A stretch of DNA of 60,443 bases, from assembly GCA_000994705.1 (NCBI GenBank), contig LBZL01000003.1:10215-70657 (forward strand), read 5' to 3'. Below the pieces are notes generated by a model. It was not told where the DNA came from, made no database searches, and saw nothing but the letters and a program-made list of their open reading frames with translations. Shown here in pieces: positions 23,180 through 31,233 of this stretch (its first letter is position 1; each line of letters begins with the position of its first letter). Both the position numbers and the translations under genes were made by a program. The DNA comes from Candidatus Nomurabacteria bacterium GW2011_GWB1_40_7 (GTDB lineage: Bacteria > Patescibacteriota > Minisyncoccia > Phycocordibacterales > UBA9973).

Positions 23180-24884
23180 TTTTCTTTTCAGATCCAGAGT
23201 AATTATTTTTTGCGCCATAGTTTTTGCCATAGTGCTTTTAGGAAAGCTTTTTTTGGTGCAAATTGTGCATAGAAATTATTATTCAAACGAAGCCGACCGC
23301 AACTACATAACGCCCTCCGCCAATATTTATGAGCGCGGGGTCATTTATTTTGAGCGCAAAGATGGGGGACTTGTTTCGGCCGCCACGCAGACTTCCGGTT
23401 TTAAAATGGCCATTAATGCCGGCAAGATTATCGATGCGGAAAACACTTATCAAAAGTTATCAAAAATTATAGCCATAGATTATGACAATTTTATAAAAAA
23501 AGCGGAGCAAAAAAACGATCCCTATGAAGAAATAGCCAATCGTCTTTCCAAAGAGCAGGCTGACACTATTTCCGGATTAAAAATTCCCGGCGTAAGCATT
23601 TTTAAAGAGAAGTGGCGCTTTTATCCCGGCAGGAATTTGGCTTCGCATGTCTTAGGTTTCGTGGGATATCGGGGAGATGAATTGGGCGGGCGATATGGGC
23701 TGGAAAGGCAATATAACCCTCTTCTTACCCGCAACACAGACAACCCTTATATTAATTTTTTTGCGGAAGTTTTTTCCAATATGCGCAAAACTTTATTTGA
23801 AAAAGAAATGCCGGAAGGGGACATCATAACGACCATTGAGCCGCAAGTTCAGGGTTTTTTAGAGAAAAAATTAACTGAAGTAAAGGATAAATACCAGATT
23901 GATTCCATCGGCGGAATAATCATGAACCCGCAAGACGGATCTATTTATGCGATGGGAGCGAAACCGGATTTTAACCCCAACAATTTTTCACAAGTAAAAA
24001 TAATTTCAGTTTTTTCAAACCCGTTGGTAGAAAATGTTTTAGAATTCGGGTCGGTGGTAAAGCCCTTGATTATGGCGGCCGCCCTGGACGCGGGAGTTGT
24101 CACAGCCGATACGGCCTATGATGACAAGGGATCCGTAATAGTTGAAAAACATGAAATATTCAATTTTGACAAAAAAGCCAGAGGACCCGGTATGAGCATG
24201 CAGGAAGTTTTAAGCCAGTCGCTCAATACCGGTATGGTATTTGTGGAGCAGAAGCTGGGCAGGATAAAATTGCGCGATTATCTGCTCTCGTTTGGCATTA
24301 AAGATAAAACCGGAATTGATTTGCCGAATGAAACCGGCGGATTGGTTTCGGGCATATTAAAAAGTCCCCGGGAAATTGAATATGCCAACGCCGCTTTCGG
24401 CCAGGGAATCGCCCTTACTCCCGTTGGACTGGTGCGGGCGCTGGCCTCGCTCGGCAACGGCGGGAATTTAGTTGTCCCGCACGTTGTCAAGGAAATAAAA
24501 TACAGTAGCGGCGCTTCCGAAAAAATGGCATATCCCATTACGCCCGCGAAAATCACCCAAACGGCCTCGCAAGAAATAACCAGAATGCTGGTAGCCGTGA
24601 TGGACAAGGGAATTGGTGGAGGACAGAAAAAATTGGAACATTTCAGCATCGCGGCAAAAACCGGCACGGCGCAAGTTGCGGATAATATCACCGGAGGATA
24701 TTATGAAGACAGGCATACGCATTCTTTTTTCGGTTATTTTCCAGCCTATGACCCGAAGTTTATAATTTTTCTTTATGCCGTGAATCCCAAGGGCGTACCT
24801 TATGCCGCAACGACATGGACCGATCCATTTTTGGATATCGCCAAATTTTTATTAAATTATTATAACGTTCCGCCGGACAGATAA
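23169..24884 (+). CDS. ftsI: Penicillin-binding protein 2/FtsI (division transpeptidase)
   Basis: 571 residues from ATG 23169, which overlaps the ftsL stop. Short cytoplasmic tail, one transmembrane helix (RVIIFCAIVFAIVLLGKLF), PBP dimerisation domain, and a transpeptidase domain with the three active-site motifs: SVVK (S-x-x-K) in EFGSVVKPLIM, SLN (S-x-N) in SQSLNTGM, and KTGTAQ. It crosslinks septal peptidoglycan. Frame remains open upstream to 22950, but that part is a shadow of ftsL. Confidence 0.94.
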   Translation: MKSSFLFRSRVIIFCAIVFAIVLLGKLFLVQIVHRNYYSNEADRNYITPSANIYERGVIYFERKDGGLVSAATQTSGFKMAINAGKIIDAENTYQKLSKIIAIDYDNFIKKAEQKNDPYEEIANRLSKEQADTISGLKIPGVSIFKEKWRFYPGRNLASHVLGFVGYRGDELGGRYGLERQYNPLLTRNTDNPYINFFAEVFSNMRKTLFEKEMPEGDIITTIEPQVQGFLEKKLTEVKDKYQIDSIGGIIMNPQDGSIYAMGAKPDFNPNNFSQVKIISVFSNPLVENVLEFGSVVKPLIMAAALDAGVVTADTAYDDKGSVIVEKHEIFNFDKKARGPGMSMQEVLSQSLNTGMVFVEQKLGRIKLRDYLLSFGIKDKTGIDLPNETGGLVSGILKSPREIEYANAAFGQGIALTPVGLVRALASLGNGGNLVVPHVVKEIKYSSGASEKMAYPITPAKITQTASQEITRMLVAVMDKGIGGGQKKLEHFSIAAKTGTAQVADNITGGYYEDRHTHSFFGYFPAYDPKFIIFLYAVNPKGVPYAATTWTDPFLDIAKFLLNYYNVPPDR

Positions 24885-24915
24885 CCTCCGCCTTTCCCAA
24901 AAGGGAGGAGAAATT

Positions 24916-26220
24916 ATGAAAACAACTTTCAAAAAAGTCATTGCTTATATTTTGAGAATAGAGTCGCAATTTGTTCTTTGGAAGTATAAACCAAAGATTA
25001 TCGCTATTACTGGGTCAGTCGGTAAGACCTCCACTAAGGACGCAGTTTACGCCGTACTTTCTAAAATAGCGCATATTCGCAAAAGCGAGAAAAGTTTTAA
25101 CAGCGAAATAGGTCTGCCCCTTACTATTTTAGGATGTCCCAACGGCTGGAATAATCCCGTTATTTGGCTCGCAAACGTATTCAAAGGCTTGTGGCTTTTT
25201 CTTTGGCCTCATAAATATCCGGAATGGCTTGTGCTGGAAGTGGGCGTGGGAAAGCAAGGCGATATGAAAAAAACCGCTTCTTGGCTTAAAACAGACGCGG
25301 TGATCATTACTGCCATAGGAGAAACTCCGGTCCATATTGAATTTTTTGATTCGCGAAAGCATTTGATTGAAGAAAAAAGCCAGCTTATAAAAACCCTGAA
25401 ACAGGACGGCCTTTTGGTATTAAATACTGACGATAAGGCGGTGCTTGAAATGAAAGCGAAAAGCAAGCATCGCTCCATTACTTTCGGGTTTAACGAGGGT
25501 GCGGATGTTTTGGGTTCGGGCGATGCTATTTTTTATGGCGATAACGGCGAGCCAGAGGGAATAATTTTTAGGGCGGACGAAGGAGGCAACAGTCTGCCGG
25601 TCGTCATTGAAGGGGTGTTTGGGCGAAATCATGTGTATGCGTCTCTTGCGGCCCTGGCCCTTTCCTCCGGCTTGAAATTGAACATGGTAACAGCGATAAA
25701 TTCGCTTAAAAATTATGATGTTCCGCCGGGGCGAATGCGACTTTTGAAAGGGATAAAGGATTCTCTTATTATTGATGATACATACAATTCTTCTCCTCTT
25801 GCTTGCGAATCCGCGCTCAAAACTTTAGGTGAAATAAAATGTAAAGACAAAGAAGGCAAAAAAATTGCCGTTTTGGGCGATATGCTGGAACTTGGCCGGC
25901 ATACTACTGAAGCTCACAAAAATATCGGGAAAATTGCAAAAGAAAATGCAGATATACTTATTGTCGTGGGTCCTAGGGCGAAAGCGATTAAAGAAGGCGC
26001 CATAGAAGCGGGTATGGGTTTAGAAAGTATTTTTGAATTTTTGAATTCATACGAAGCCGGAGATTTTATAAAAACTTTTTTACAGAAAAACGATATTGTT
26101 TTAATTAAAGGTTCGCAGGGGATGCGCATGGAGCGCGTTGTTGAAAAAATTCTTTTGGACCAAGAAAATAAAAAGAAACTATTGGTTCGCCAAGACGACG
26201 AGTGGAAAAAGAAGCAGTGA
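24916..26220 (+). CDS. murF: UDP-N-acetylmuramoyl-tripeptide-D-alanyl-D-alanine ligase
   Basis: 434-residue Mur ligase adding D-Ala-D-Ala to the peptidoglycan precursor. P-loop ITGSVGKTSTKD (about 32-43), NSEIGLPLTIL, VEVGVGKQGDM-like motif (VLEVGVGKQGDM), DDTYNSSP (D-x-Y-N-S-x-P, the MurF/MurD signature) and the C-terminal VLGDMLELG. The N-terminal domain is short compared with typical MurF. SD GGGAGGAG precedes the ATG, one of few native genes with one. It works with ddl at 56135, which makes D-Ala-D-Ala. Confidence 0.94.
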   Translation: MKTTFKKVIAYILRIESQFVLWKYKPKIIAITGSVGKTSTKDAVYAVLSKIAHIRKSEKSFNSEIGLPLTILGCPNGWNNPVIWLANVFKGLWLFLWPHKYPEWLVLEVGVGKQGDMKKTASWLKTDAVIITAIGETPVHIEFFDSRKHLIEEKSQLIKTLKQDGLLVLNTDDKAVLEMKAKSKHRSITFGFNEGADVLGSGDAIFYGDNGEPEGIIFRADEGGNSLPVVIEGVFGRNHVYASLAALALSSGLKLNMVTAINSLKNYDVPPGRMRLLKGIKDSLIIDDTYNSSPLACESALKTLGEIKCKDKEGKKIAVLGDMLELGRHTTEAHKNIGKIAKENADILIVVGPRAKAIKEGAIEAGMGLESIFEFLNSYEAGDFIKTFLQKNDIVLIKGSQGMRMERVVEKILLDQENKKKLLVRQDDEWKKKQ

Positions 26221-26229
26221 AAGTACATC

Positions 26230-26265
26230 ACTTTTGGACGGCCGTCTGAAAGTGGTATTTTTATA
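26230..26265 (+). terminator. Terminator of the mraZ-murF cluster
   Basis: 12-bp stem ACTTTTGGACGG/CCGTCTGAAAGT (two G-T wobbles) at 26230-26253 followed by GGTATTTTTAT. Confidence 0.75.
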
Positions 26266-26509
26266 TTTCTCCGATAATTTTTGCCATCCATTTTTCAACT
26301 TTTTCTATTATCGGAAATAAGCGCGGGTATTTTTCTGTATGCTTATTTATCCAGGAGCGAACTGGGGGAAAACAAAAAGATATAAGAAAAAGGCCAATAA
26401 ATAAAAAAATAATTCCCTGCAAAAAGGGGAGAAACAAACCAATTAATCCAAATATTATAAAAATAATTCCAATACTTAAAATAAGAATTTTTTTCGCTTT
26501 CTTTTTCAT
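26261..26509 (-). CDS. Small two-helix membrane protein
   Basis: 82 residues: basic start (MKKKAKK), a hydrophobic hairpin (ILILSIGIIFIIFGLIGLFLP and QGIIFLFIGLFLISF), then an amphipathic cytosolic tail (PPVRSWINKHTEKYPRLFPIIEKVEKW). It resembles the PGPGW/DUF454-type small membrane proteins. Function unknown. Convergent with murF, sharing the terminator region. Confidence 0.75.
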   Translation of the reverse strand: MKKKAKKILILSIGIIFIIFGLIGLFLPFLQGIIFLFIGLFLISFCFPPVRSWINKHTEKYPRLFPIIEKVEKWMAKIIGEI

Positions 26510-26553
26510 AACGAAAGTATAACTTTAATAATATTTTTAAACTAATTTTTTGA

Positions 26554-26583
26554 TTGACACAGACTCTTCACGGGTGTTATAAT
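26554..26583 (+). promoter_or_regulatory. Sigma-70 promoter with extended -10
   Basis: TTGACA (26554-26559), 18-nt spacer ending TGT, TATAAT (26578-26583). Confidence 0.75.
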
Positions 26584-26666
26584 ACACAAGGAACTCTCTC
26601 ACGCACAAGCTGCACACTTTCCTCTTTTCGTCGTCTTTACGATACCATGCCAAAAAGGAGAAACCA

Positions 26667-27074
26667 ATGTGGGTAACAGTAAAGAAAGCAGAAGCATTAA
26701 AAGGCGGAACAGTAGAAATTATTTTTCCAAAAAAGTCTTGCCTTTTTTTGGGCAACGTGGGGGAAATTAAAGTTAGTCCGGACGGCGAATTTCAGGCTGA
26801 AATCACTCTTTCCGAACATGTTCAGTTCAAGGGAGAGAGGGAGGATTTTAGTCCGATTTCGTCGGAGTACATAATGGGTCGTCAGTTTAAACAACTGATT
26901 GACCTTAACATCTACTCCGCTAACAACATAGGTCCGGATTCGAATCAAGAGGGTGGGGGAGACAGACTTTGTCTCAGTTCGCCCGACAAAAGCCAAATCA
27001 TTATTTTCCATCCGGCCAATGATGCCAGGATGGAGGAATGCACATTTACACATCCCCGCTCCCAAAACAGGTGA
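26667..27074 (+). CDS. Hypothetical protein, SD-led orphan cassette gene
   Basis: 135 residues, unrecognised; predicted beta-rich (VTVKKAEALKGGTVEIIFP, GEIKVSPDGEFQAEITL), soluble. An AAAAAGGAGAAACCA SD precedes the ATG, a TTGACA-18-TATAAT promoter lies about 85 nt upstream, and the TGA stop sits within the terminator hairpin (27054-27080). It forms a self-contained unit between a small membrane gene and tRNA-Glu(CTC), similar in layout to 15365-15613. Function unknown. Confidence 0.65.
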   Translation: MWVTVKKAEALKGGTVEIIFPKKSCLFLGNVGEIKVSPDGEFQAEITLSEHVQFKGEREDFSPISSEYIMGRQFKQLIDLNIYSANNIGPDSNQEGGGDRLCLSSPDKSQIIIFHPANDARMEECTFTHPRSQNR

Positions 27075-27085
27075 GCGGGGTTTTT
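27054..27085 (+). terminator. Terminator overlapping the stop codon
   Basis: CCCCGCTC/GAGCGGGG stem followed by TTTTT; the TGA stop (27072-27074) lies at the loop/3' arm junction. Confidence 0.88.
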
Positions 27086-27103
27086 GCGTGTGGTTTTCAT
27101 TTG

Positions 27104-27175
27104 TGACTCTACTGGGAATCGCACCCAGATTTGAAGCTTGAGAAGCTTCCGTCCTGACTATTAGACGATAGAGCC
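27104..27175 (-). tRNA. tRNA-Glu(CTC)
   Basis: Acceptor GGCTCTA/TAGAGTC, anticodon loop TTCTCAA (CTC). Second Glu isoacceptor in the window. CCA is not encoded. Confidence 0.93.
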
Positions 27176-27245
27176 AATTTCGCATCGTGCTATAATATAA
27201 AATACCATTTTTTGTAATAAAAACAATAGCTTATTCGTCATTAAA

Positions 27246-27752
27246 ATGAACGCCAAAGAAGAAAAAGAAAAATCGTTCGTTGAACTTTATGATACTCACG
27301 CAGACGCTATTTTTCGTTTTTGCTTTTTTAAAACAGGGGATAGGGAAATAGCCAAGGATTTGACGCAAGACACTTTTATAAAAGTGTTCAATTATCTGGC
27401 GAAAAAAGAAGTGCAAAACGCCAAGAGTTTTATTTACACAACGGCGAAAAATACCGTTATTGATTTTTGGAGAAAGAAAAAAAGTCTTTCCGAAAATCAG
27501 TTGCCCGAAGGGTTCTTTGAGTCTATTGCGGAGAGAGACGACACTGAAGCGGATATTGATTATTCAATTTTTCTTTCACTGTTGGATAAATTATCCGAAT
27601 CTGACAGAGAAGTTATAATTTTACGTTTTATTGAGGATATGAGTTCGAAAAATATGGCAGAATTGCTCGGTGAACGGGAAAATACGATCTTGGTGCGGAT
27701 TAGCCGGGCAAAAGAAAAATTGCGGAACTTATTAAAAGAAGCAAATAAATAA
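27246..27752 (+). CDS. RNA polymerase sigma-70 family factor (ECF type)
   Basis: 168 residues. Region 2 (FVELYDTHADAIFRFCFFKTGD..A.DLTQDTFIKVF, about 10-50) for -10 recognition and core binding, a short linker, and region 4 helix-turn-helix (LSESDREVIILRFIEDMSSKNMAELLG, about 112-140). A typical ECF layout with no region 1 or 3. TGCTATAAT lies about 55 nt upstream. It starts one gene before a membrane protein with DUF5667-like features, a candidate anti-sigma partner; the intergenic gap is 1 nt. Confidence 0.93.
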   Translation: MNAKEEKEKSFVELYDTHADAIFRFCFFKTGDREIAKDLTQDTFIKVFNYLAKKEVQNAKSFIYTTAKNTVIDFWRKKKSLSENQLPEGFFESIAERDDTEADIDYSIFLSLLDKLSESDREVIILRFIEDMSSKNMAELLGERENTILVRISRAKEKLRNLLKEANK

Positions 27753-27753
27753 T

Positions 27754-28224
27754 ATGGAAGATGAATTTAATAAAATAAAAAAAGCGGTAGAGAACATCAG
27801 ATTAAGCTCTGCTGAAAAAGAACAAATGCGCGCGAATATCCTACGCTCTGCAAATTCGGGCGTTCAGAGCCCGTATTTTGCGCGTAGCCATTTTTTTGCC
27901 ATCTTGCGCACGCATAGATTTGTGCCGGCTTTACTGCTTGCCCTTTTAATTATCCTCGGTGGAGGTTCGGTTGTTTTCGCGGAAAAAGCCGTGCCGGGAG
28001 ATTGGCTCTACGGAGTGAAAACGATGGTCAACGAGCCGGTCGCCGGCATACTCGCCCTGACGAAAACAAAAAAAATAAAATGGGAAAAAAAGCTTATCGA
28101 AAGGAGAATGGATGAAGAGAAAACTCTAATTTCCCAAAATAGACTGGATGAAAAAAAGAAAAATTATTTGGAAAACAGAATCAAAAAATCTCGCGAAAAA
28201 ATAGATAGGGTCAATAAAAAATAA
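27754..28224 (+). CDS. Membrane protein with DUF5667-like domain, candidate anti-sigma factor
   Basis: 156 residues: a cytosolic N-terminus (MEDEFNKIKKAVENIRLSSAEKE) of about 55 residues, one transmembrane helix (VPALLLALLIILGGGSVVFA), then an extracytoplasmic AEKAVPGDWLYGVKTMVNEPVAG segment, the DUF5667 hallmark, and a lysine-rich helical tail. The gene lies 1 nt after the sigma gene, so it is probably its anti-sigma or a regulated partner. An imperfect palindrome (27841-27887) encodes SANSGVQSPYFAR, just before the membrane helix. Confidence 0.72.
   Translation: MEDEFNKIKKAVENIRLSSAEKEQMRANILRSANSGVQSPYFARSHFFAILRTHRFVPALLLALLIILGGGSVVFAEKAVPGDWLYGVKTMVNEPVAGILALTKTKKIKWEKKLIERRMDEEKTLISQNRLDEKKKNYLENRIKKSREKIDRVNKK
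27841..27887. repeat. Nested palindrome in the DUF5667-like gene
   Basis: Outer CTACGC/GCGTAG and inner CGGGC-gttcaga-GCCCG, in frame. Confidence 0.65.
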
Positions 28225-28232
28225 AGAAAGTC

Positions 28233-29303
28233 CTATTCTTCTATTTTAGGTTTCTCTACTTCCAACAAAGAAAGTTCCCTCGGGCGTAGCCCTACGGGCG
28301 AGTCTGGCGAAGAGCCGGCGATGCGGAGCACGTCTTTGTCTATCTTTTTTAATTCTTTGTTTGAAGAATTATAATGATTTACCACTGTGCCCAGGGCATT
28401 GCCAAGCTTGTTGTGATATTCATCATAAGATTTCAAATGCTTGCCCAAATCCTCCACTTTTTTGATTATTTCTTTCGCGGATTCCTCTATTTTGAGCGCT
28501 TTGAGTCCCTGCAAAACAGTTTGCAGATAAGCGAGGAAAGAAGTAGGGGAAGTGATGATGACTTTATATTTTCCAGCGGCGCGCTGGATAAGATTCTCAT
28601 TGTCCTCCGACGCACCAACTTTATTAGTAATCAGATCATAATAAATAGCCTCGTGCGGAATAAACATAAAAGCGAAGTCCGTCGTTCCCTTAGAAGGTTG
28701 GATATATTTTGCCGTTTCGGTAATGCGATTTTTTAAATCATTAACAAAAATTGTTTCCAATCTTTTTTTCTCTGTATTGTCGCGTTCTTCCGCCATTTTG
28801 TTGTAATTTTCTAAAGAAAATTTTGAATCTATTGGAATGATTTTATCTTTCACGAAGACGACAGCGTCCACGATAGTGTCGTCAGGGAAAGGGTATTGCA
28901 TTTGATAGCTTCCGGGCGGGAGAACATTTTTCAAAACCGTTTCCAGGTAGTATTCGCCCAAAATCCCGCGCTGTTTCGGATTTTTTAAAATATTTTCCAA
29001 GCTTTGAAGCTGGTCGGCGAAAGAAATGACTTGCTTGTTTGTTTCGTCCAAGCGAGTGAGACGCTCCGTCACATCTCTAATAATTTTATTTGATTCGCTG
29101 GAGTGAAATTTTAAACTCTCATTGACCTGTTTATGCGATTCGCCAATTTTATTGTCTACAGTGCGTGAAAGTTCGTTTAATTGAGTGAGTATAAGCTGCA
29201 AGCCGACATCTTCGTTTTTTCTCTCTTTTTTCTTGCTAAGAATAAAATAGACAACTATGCCTCCTCCTACTATTCCTATTATTATCCAAACGATATTTTG
29301 CAT
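28233..29303 (-). CDS. rmuC: DNA recombination protein RmuC
   Basis: 356 residues: an N-terminal transmembrane helix (VWIIIGIVGGGIVVYFIL), a coiled coil (about 30-95) and the RmuC nuclease-like domain (about 105-310) with KQRGILGEYYLETVLKNVLP, IPIDSKFSLENY and TDFAFMFIPHEAIY. RmuC limits recombination between inverted repeats in E. coli, which is suggestive given the palindrome-rich genes here (inference). The C-terminal tail contains the palindromic element at 28277-28305 (SPVGLRPRE). Its ATG is 4 nt from the exonuclease stop. Confidence 0.92.
   Translation of the reverse strand: MQNIVWIIIGIVGGGIVVYFILSKKKERKNEDVGLQLILTQLNELSRTVDNKIGESHKQVNESLKFHSSESNKIIRDVTERLTRLDETNKQVISFADQLQSLENILKNPKQRGILGEYYLETVLKNVLPPGSYQMQYPFPDDTIVDAVVFVKDKIIPIDSKFSLENYNKMAEERDNTEKKRLETIFVNDLKNRITETAKYIQPSKGTTDFAFMFIPHEAIYYDLITNKVGASEDNENLIQRAAGKYKVIITSPTSFLAYLQTVLQGLKALKIEESAKEIIKKVEDLGKHLKSYDEYHNKLGNALGTVVNHYNSSNKELKKIDKDVLRIAGSSPDSPVGLRPRELSLLEVEKPKIEE
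28277..28305. repeat. In-frame palindromic element in rmuC (family A)
   Basis: CTCG..CGTAG/CTACG..CGAG imperfect palindrome, closely matching 51300-51327 in the PriA-like gene. Confidence 0.75.
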
Positions 29304-29307
29304 AGTA

Positions 29308-30024
29308 TTATTTTTCTAAATGATGTTTAAGTGTATAAATCCAGTCCTCATCAATCTGGTCGCTCTCCAATTTCTGGGCAAGGAGCCATTCCAGATATCC
29401 GCGATCAGTTGTTAGCACTTCTTCCAGTTTTTTGCCATTGTGTTTGCCGAAATTAAATGAGCGCAGAAGCGTCGGATGCGAAGAAATTTCTATCATTTTT
29501 TCTATCGTTTGGTTCTCGCCCAAATTTTGTTCGCTCATTATTTTCTTTTTTAATCTTTCAAAAAGTTTTTCCAAAATCAAAACATCGCCCATCGCGTCAT
29601 GCGCAGTGGCCTCTACGTCAAGGTCAAGCAAGTAGCGCAAGTATTGCAAATTATAACGTTCAATTTTTCCTTCTTTGTCCAATTCTCTCGCCACCCGTAG
29701 CGTGCAGATGAATTTTTTCGGTTTTATGCCTTCTTTTTCCATTATCATTAAATCAAAGAGGGCGTTGTGCGCGACCAGAACGGAATCTTCGTCTTCAAAA
29801 AGTTTCTTGATTATCGGCTGATCGGTGCTTTCTTTGAAAGTCGGCTTGTCCGCGACCATTTTATTGGTAAGATGATGTATGGCCGAAGCTTCCGGAGGAA
29901 TTTTGGATGGAGGTAGGTAAAGACCAACAAAACTTTCATTGTCGTATTTATAGGCAATTTGAACCAAAAAATCTTTTTCCGTATTGCCCGTAGTCTCTGT
30001 ATCAAAAAATATTAACTTATTCAT
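29308..30024 (-). CDS. DEDD-family 3'-5' exonuclease
   Basis: 238 residues. Exo I motif FFDTETTGN (D8, E10), Exo II with VAHNALFDLMIME, Exo III region ATAHDAMGDVLILE (H-x4-D). This is the DnaQ-like fold of proofreading and RNase T type enzymes. The C-terminal 50 residues (FNFGKHNGKKLEEV, GYLEWLLAQ) match the small DUF3820-like domain often fused to such exonucleases. TAAAAT in a TGCTAAAAT box lies 6 nt before ATG, so a leaderless mRNA is likely. It is followed directly by rmuC, a DNA-repair pair. Confidence 0.9.
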   Translation of the reverse strand: MNKLIFFDTETTGNTEKDFLVQIAYKYDNESFVGLYLPPSKIPPEASAIHHLTNKMVADKPTFKESTDQPIIKKLFEDEDSVLVAHNALFDLMIMEKEGIKPKKFICTLRVARELDKEGKIERYNLQYLRYLLDLDVEATAHDAMGDVLILEKLFERLKKKIMSEQNLGENQTIEKMIEISSHPTLLRSFNFGKHNGKKLEEVLTTDRGYLEWLLAQKLESDQIDEDWIYTLKHHLEK

Positions 30025-30162
30025 AGTGCTATTTTAGCATATTCTTGTTATAATATGTATGGATTACAAAAATTTAAAAATTTCTGAGCCTTCGCCCTCG
30101 GAGTCATGAGGACAGGGAACCCACGACTCTTAAAATTTTTTATTTTTATAATCCTCGGAATT

Positions 30163-30612
30163 ATGCTTCATGAACAAATTAAAAATGGAATAAAAGACGC
30201 GATGCTGGCGAAAGACGCTTTACATTTGAAAGCTTTTCGCGCAATGTCCGCGGCCTTTACCAACGAGCTTGTAGCAAAAAATAAAAAACCGAACGAAATA
30301 CTCGCTGACGAGGAAGCGCTTGCCGTTATAACTCGCCTTGCGAAGCAAAGGAAAGATTCCATAGAGCAGTTTAAAAAAGGAAACCGCGAAGATTTAGTGA
30401 AAGAAGAAGAATCCGAGCTGGCTATTTTTGAAACTTATTTACCGAAATTGATGGACAAAGCCGAAGTGGAAAAGTTTGCCCTGTCTAAAAAAAGCGAGCT
30501 TAACATCACGGACGCAAAAGAAAAAGGAAAATTAATGTCTGCCTTGATGAAAGATTTAAAAGGCAAAGCCGACGGCATGACCGTAAAAGAAGTGGTAGAT
30601 GCTCTGTTTTAA
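30163..30612 (+). CDS. GatB/YqeY domain-containing protein
   Basis: 149 residues from ATG 30163 (an in-frame start at 30106 would add a hydrophobic, unconserved leader). YqeY domain: LHEQIKNGIKDAMLAKD, LKAFRAMSAAFTNELVAKNK, LADEEALAVITRLAKQRKDS, FKKGNREDLVKEEESELAIF, YLPK. Same fold as the tail of GatB (33146-34585), suggesting tRNA-related binding, though the biochemical role of free-standing YqeY is not established. Confidence 0.9.
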   Translation: MLHEQIKNGIKDAMLAKDALHLKAFRAMSAAFTNELVAKNKKPNEILADEEALAVITRLAKQRKDSIEQFKKGNREDLVKEEESELAIFETYLPKLMDKAEVEKFALSKKSELNITDAKEKGKLMSALMKDLKGKADGMTVKEVVDALF

Positions 30613-30621
30613 TTCACTCGT

Positions 30622-31233
30622 ATGCATACGGTAAATCTTTTAACTCGTTTGATAGAAGACCATCAAATTCTAGCTTATGGAATAATTTATTTGGGGCTTC
30701 TTTTTGAGGGAGAGTTTTTTTTGATTTCCGCCGGAATTTTAGCGCATCTCGGCGCTTTGAATGTCTGGCTTGGCCTTTTGATCGCTCTTTTGGGCGGATT
30801 GTCCAAGACTTTTATGGGATATGCTTTGGGAGAATTTCTCTACAAAATATTCAATCATCATAAATTTTTTAAATATATTCAAAAGCGAGTGTATATTATT
30901 TTGCCCAGGTTTAAAACAAAACCATTCTGGTCTATTTTTATTTCAAAATTTATTGCGGGAGCGAATAATGTTGTTATTATTTTTTCCGGCTATGAAAAAA
31001 TAGATTATAAAAAATTTCTGAAAGCGGAAATTTCAGCTACGATAATTTGGACCCCGCTCGTGCTGTTTCTCGGCTATATTTTCAGCTATGCGGCGCTTCA
31101 AATCAGCCGTGAAATTTGGAAATTTTTAATGGTAGTATTGACGTTGTATATAATATTTATTCTTTTTGATAAATTGGTCGGTTGGCTTTATGAATTGTTT
31201 GAAGAATCTTATGAAGAAAACAGCGAAAGTTAA
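30622..31233 (+). CDS. DedA family membrane protein
   Basis: 203 residues with about five hydrophobic segments. SNARE-associated/DedA signature: FEGEFFLISAGILAHLG near the N-terminus, GDxxGYxxG-like GLSKTFMGYALGEFLY, and FISKFIAGANNVVIIFSG. DedA proteins are proposed lipid (undecaprenyl-phosphate or phospholipid) flippases. Lies 9 nt after yqeY; its end overlaps the next gene by 23 nt. Confidence 0.88.
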   Translation: MHTVNLLTRLIEDHQILAYGIIYLGLLFEGEFFLISAGILAHLGALNVWLGLLIALLGGLSKTFMGYALGEFLYKIFNHHKFFKYIQKRVYIILPRFKTKPFWSIFISKFIAGANNVVIIFSGYEKIDYKKFLKAEISATIIWTPLVLFLGYIFSYAALQISREIWKFLMVVLTLYIIFILFDKLVGWLYELFEESYEENSES

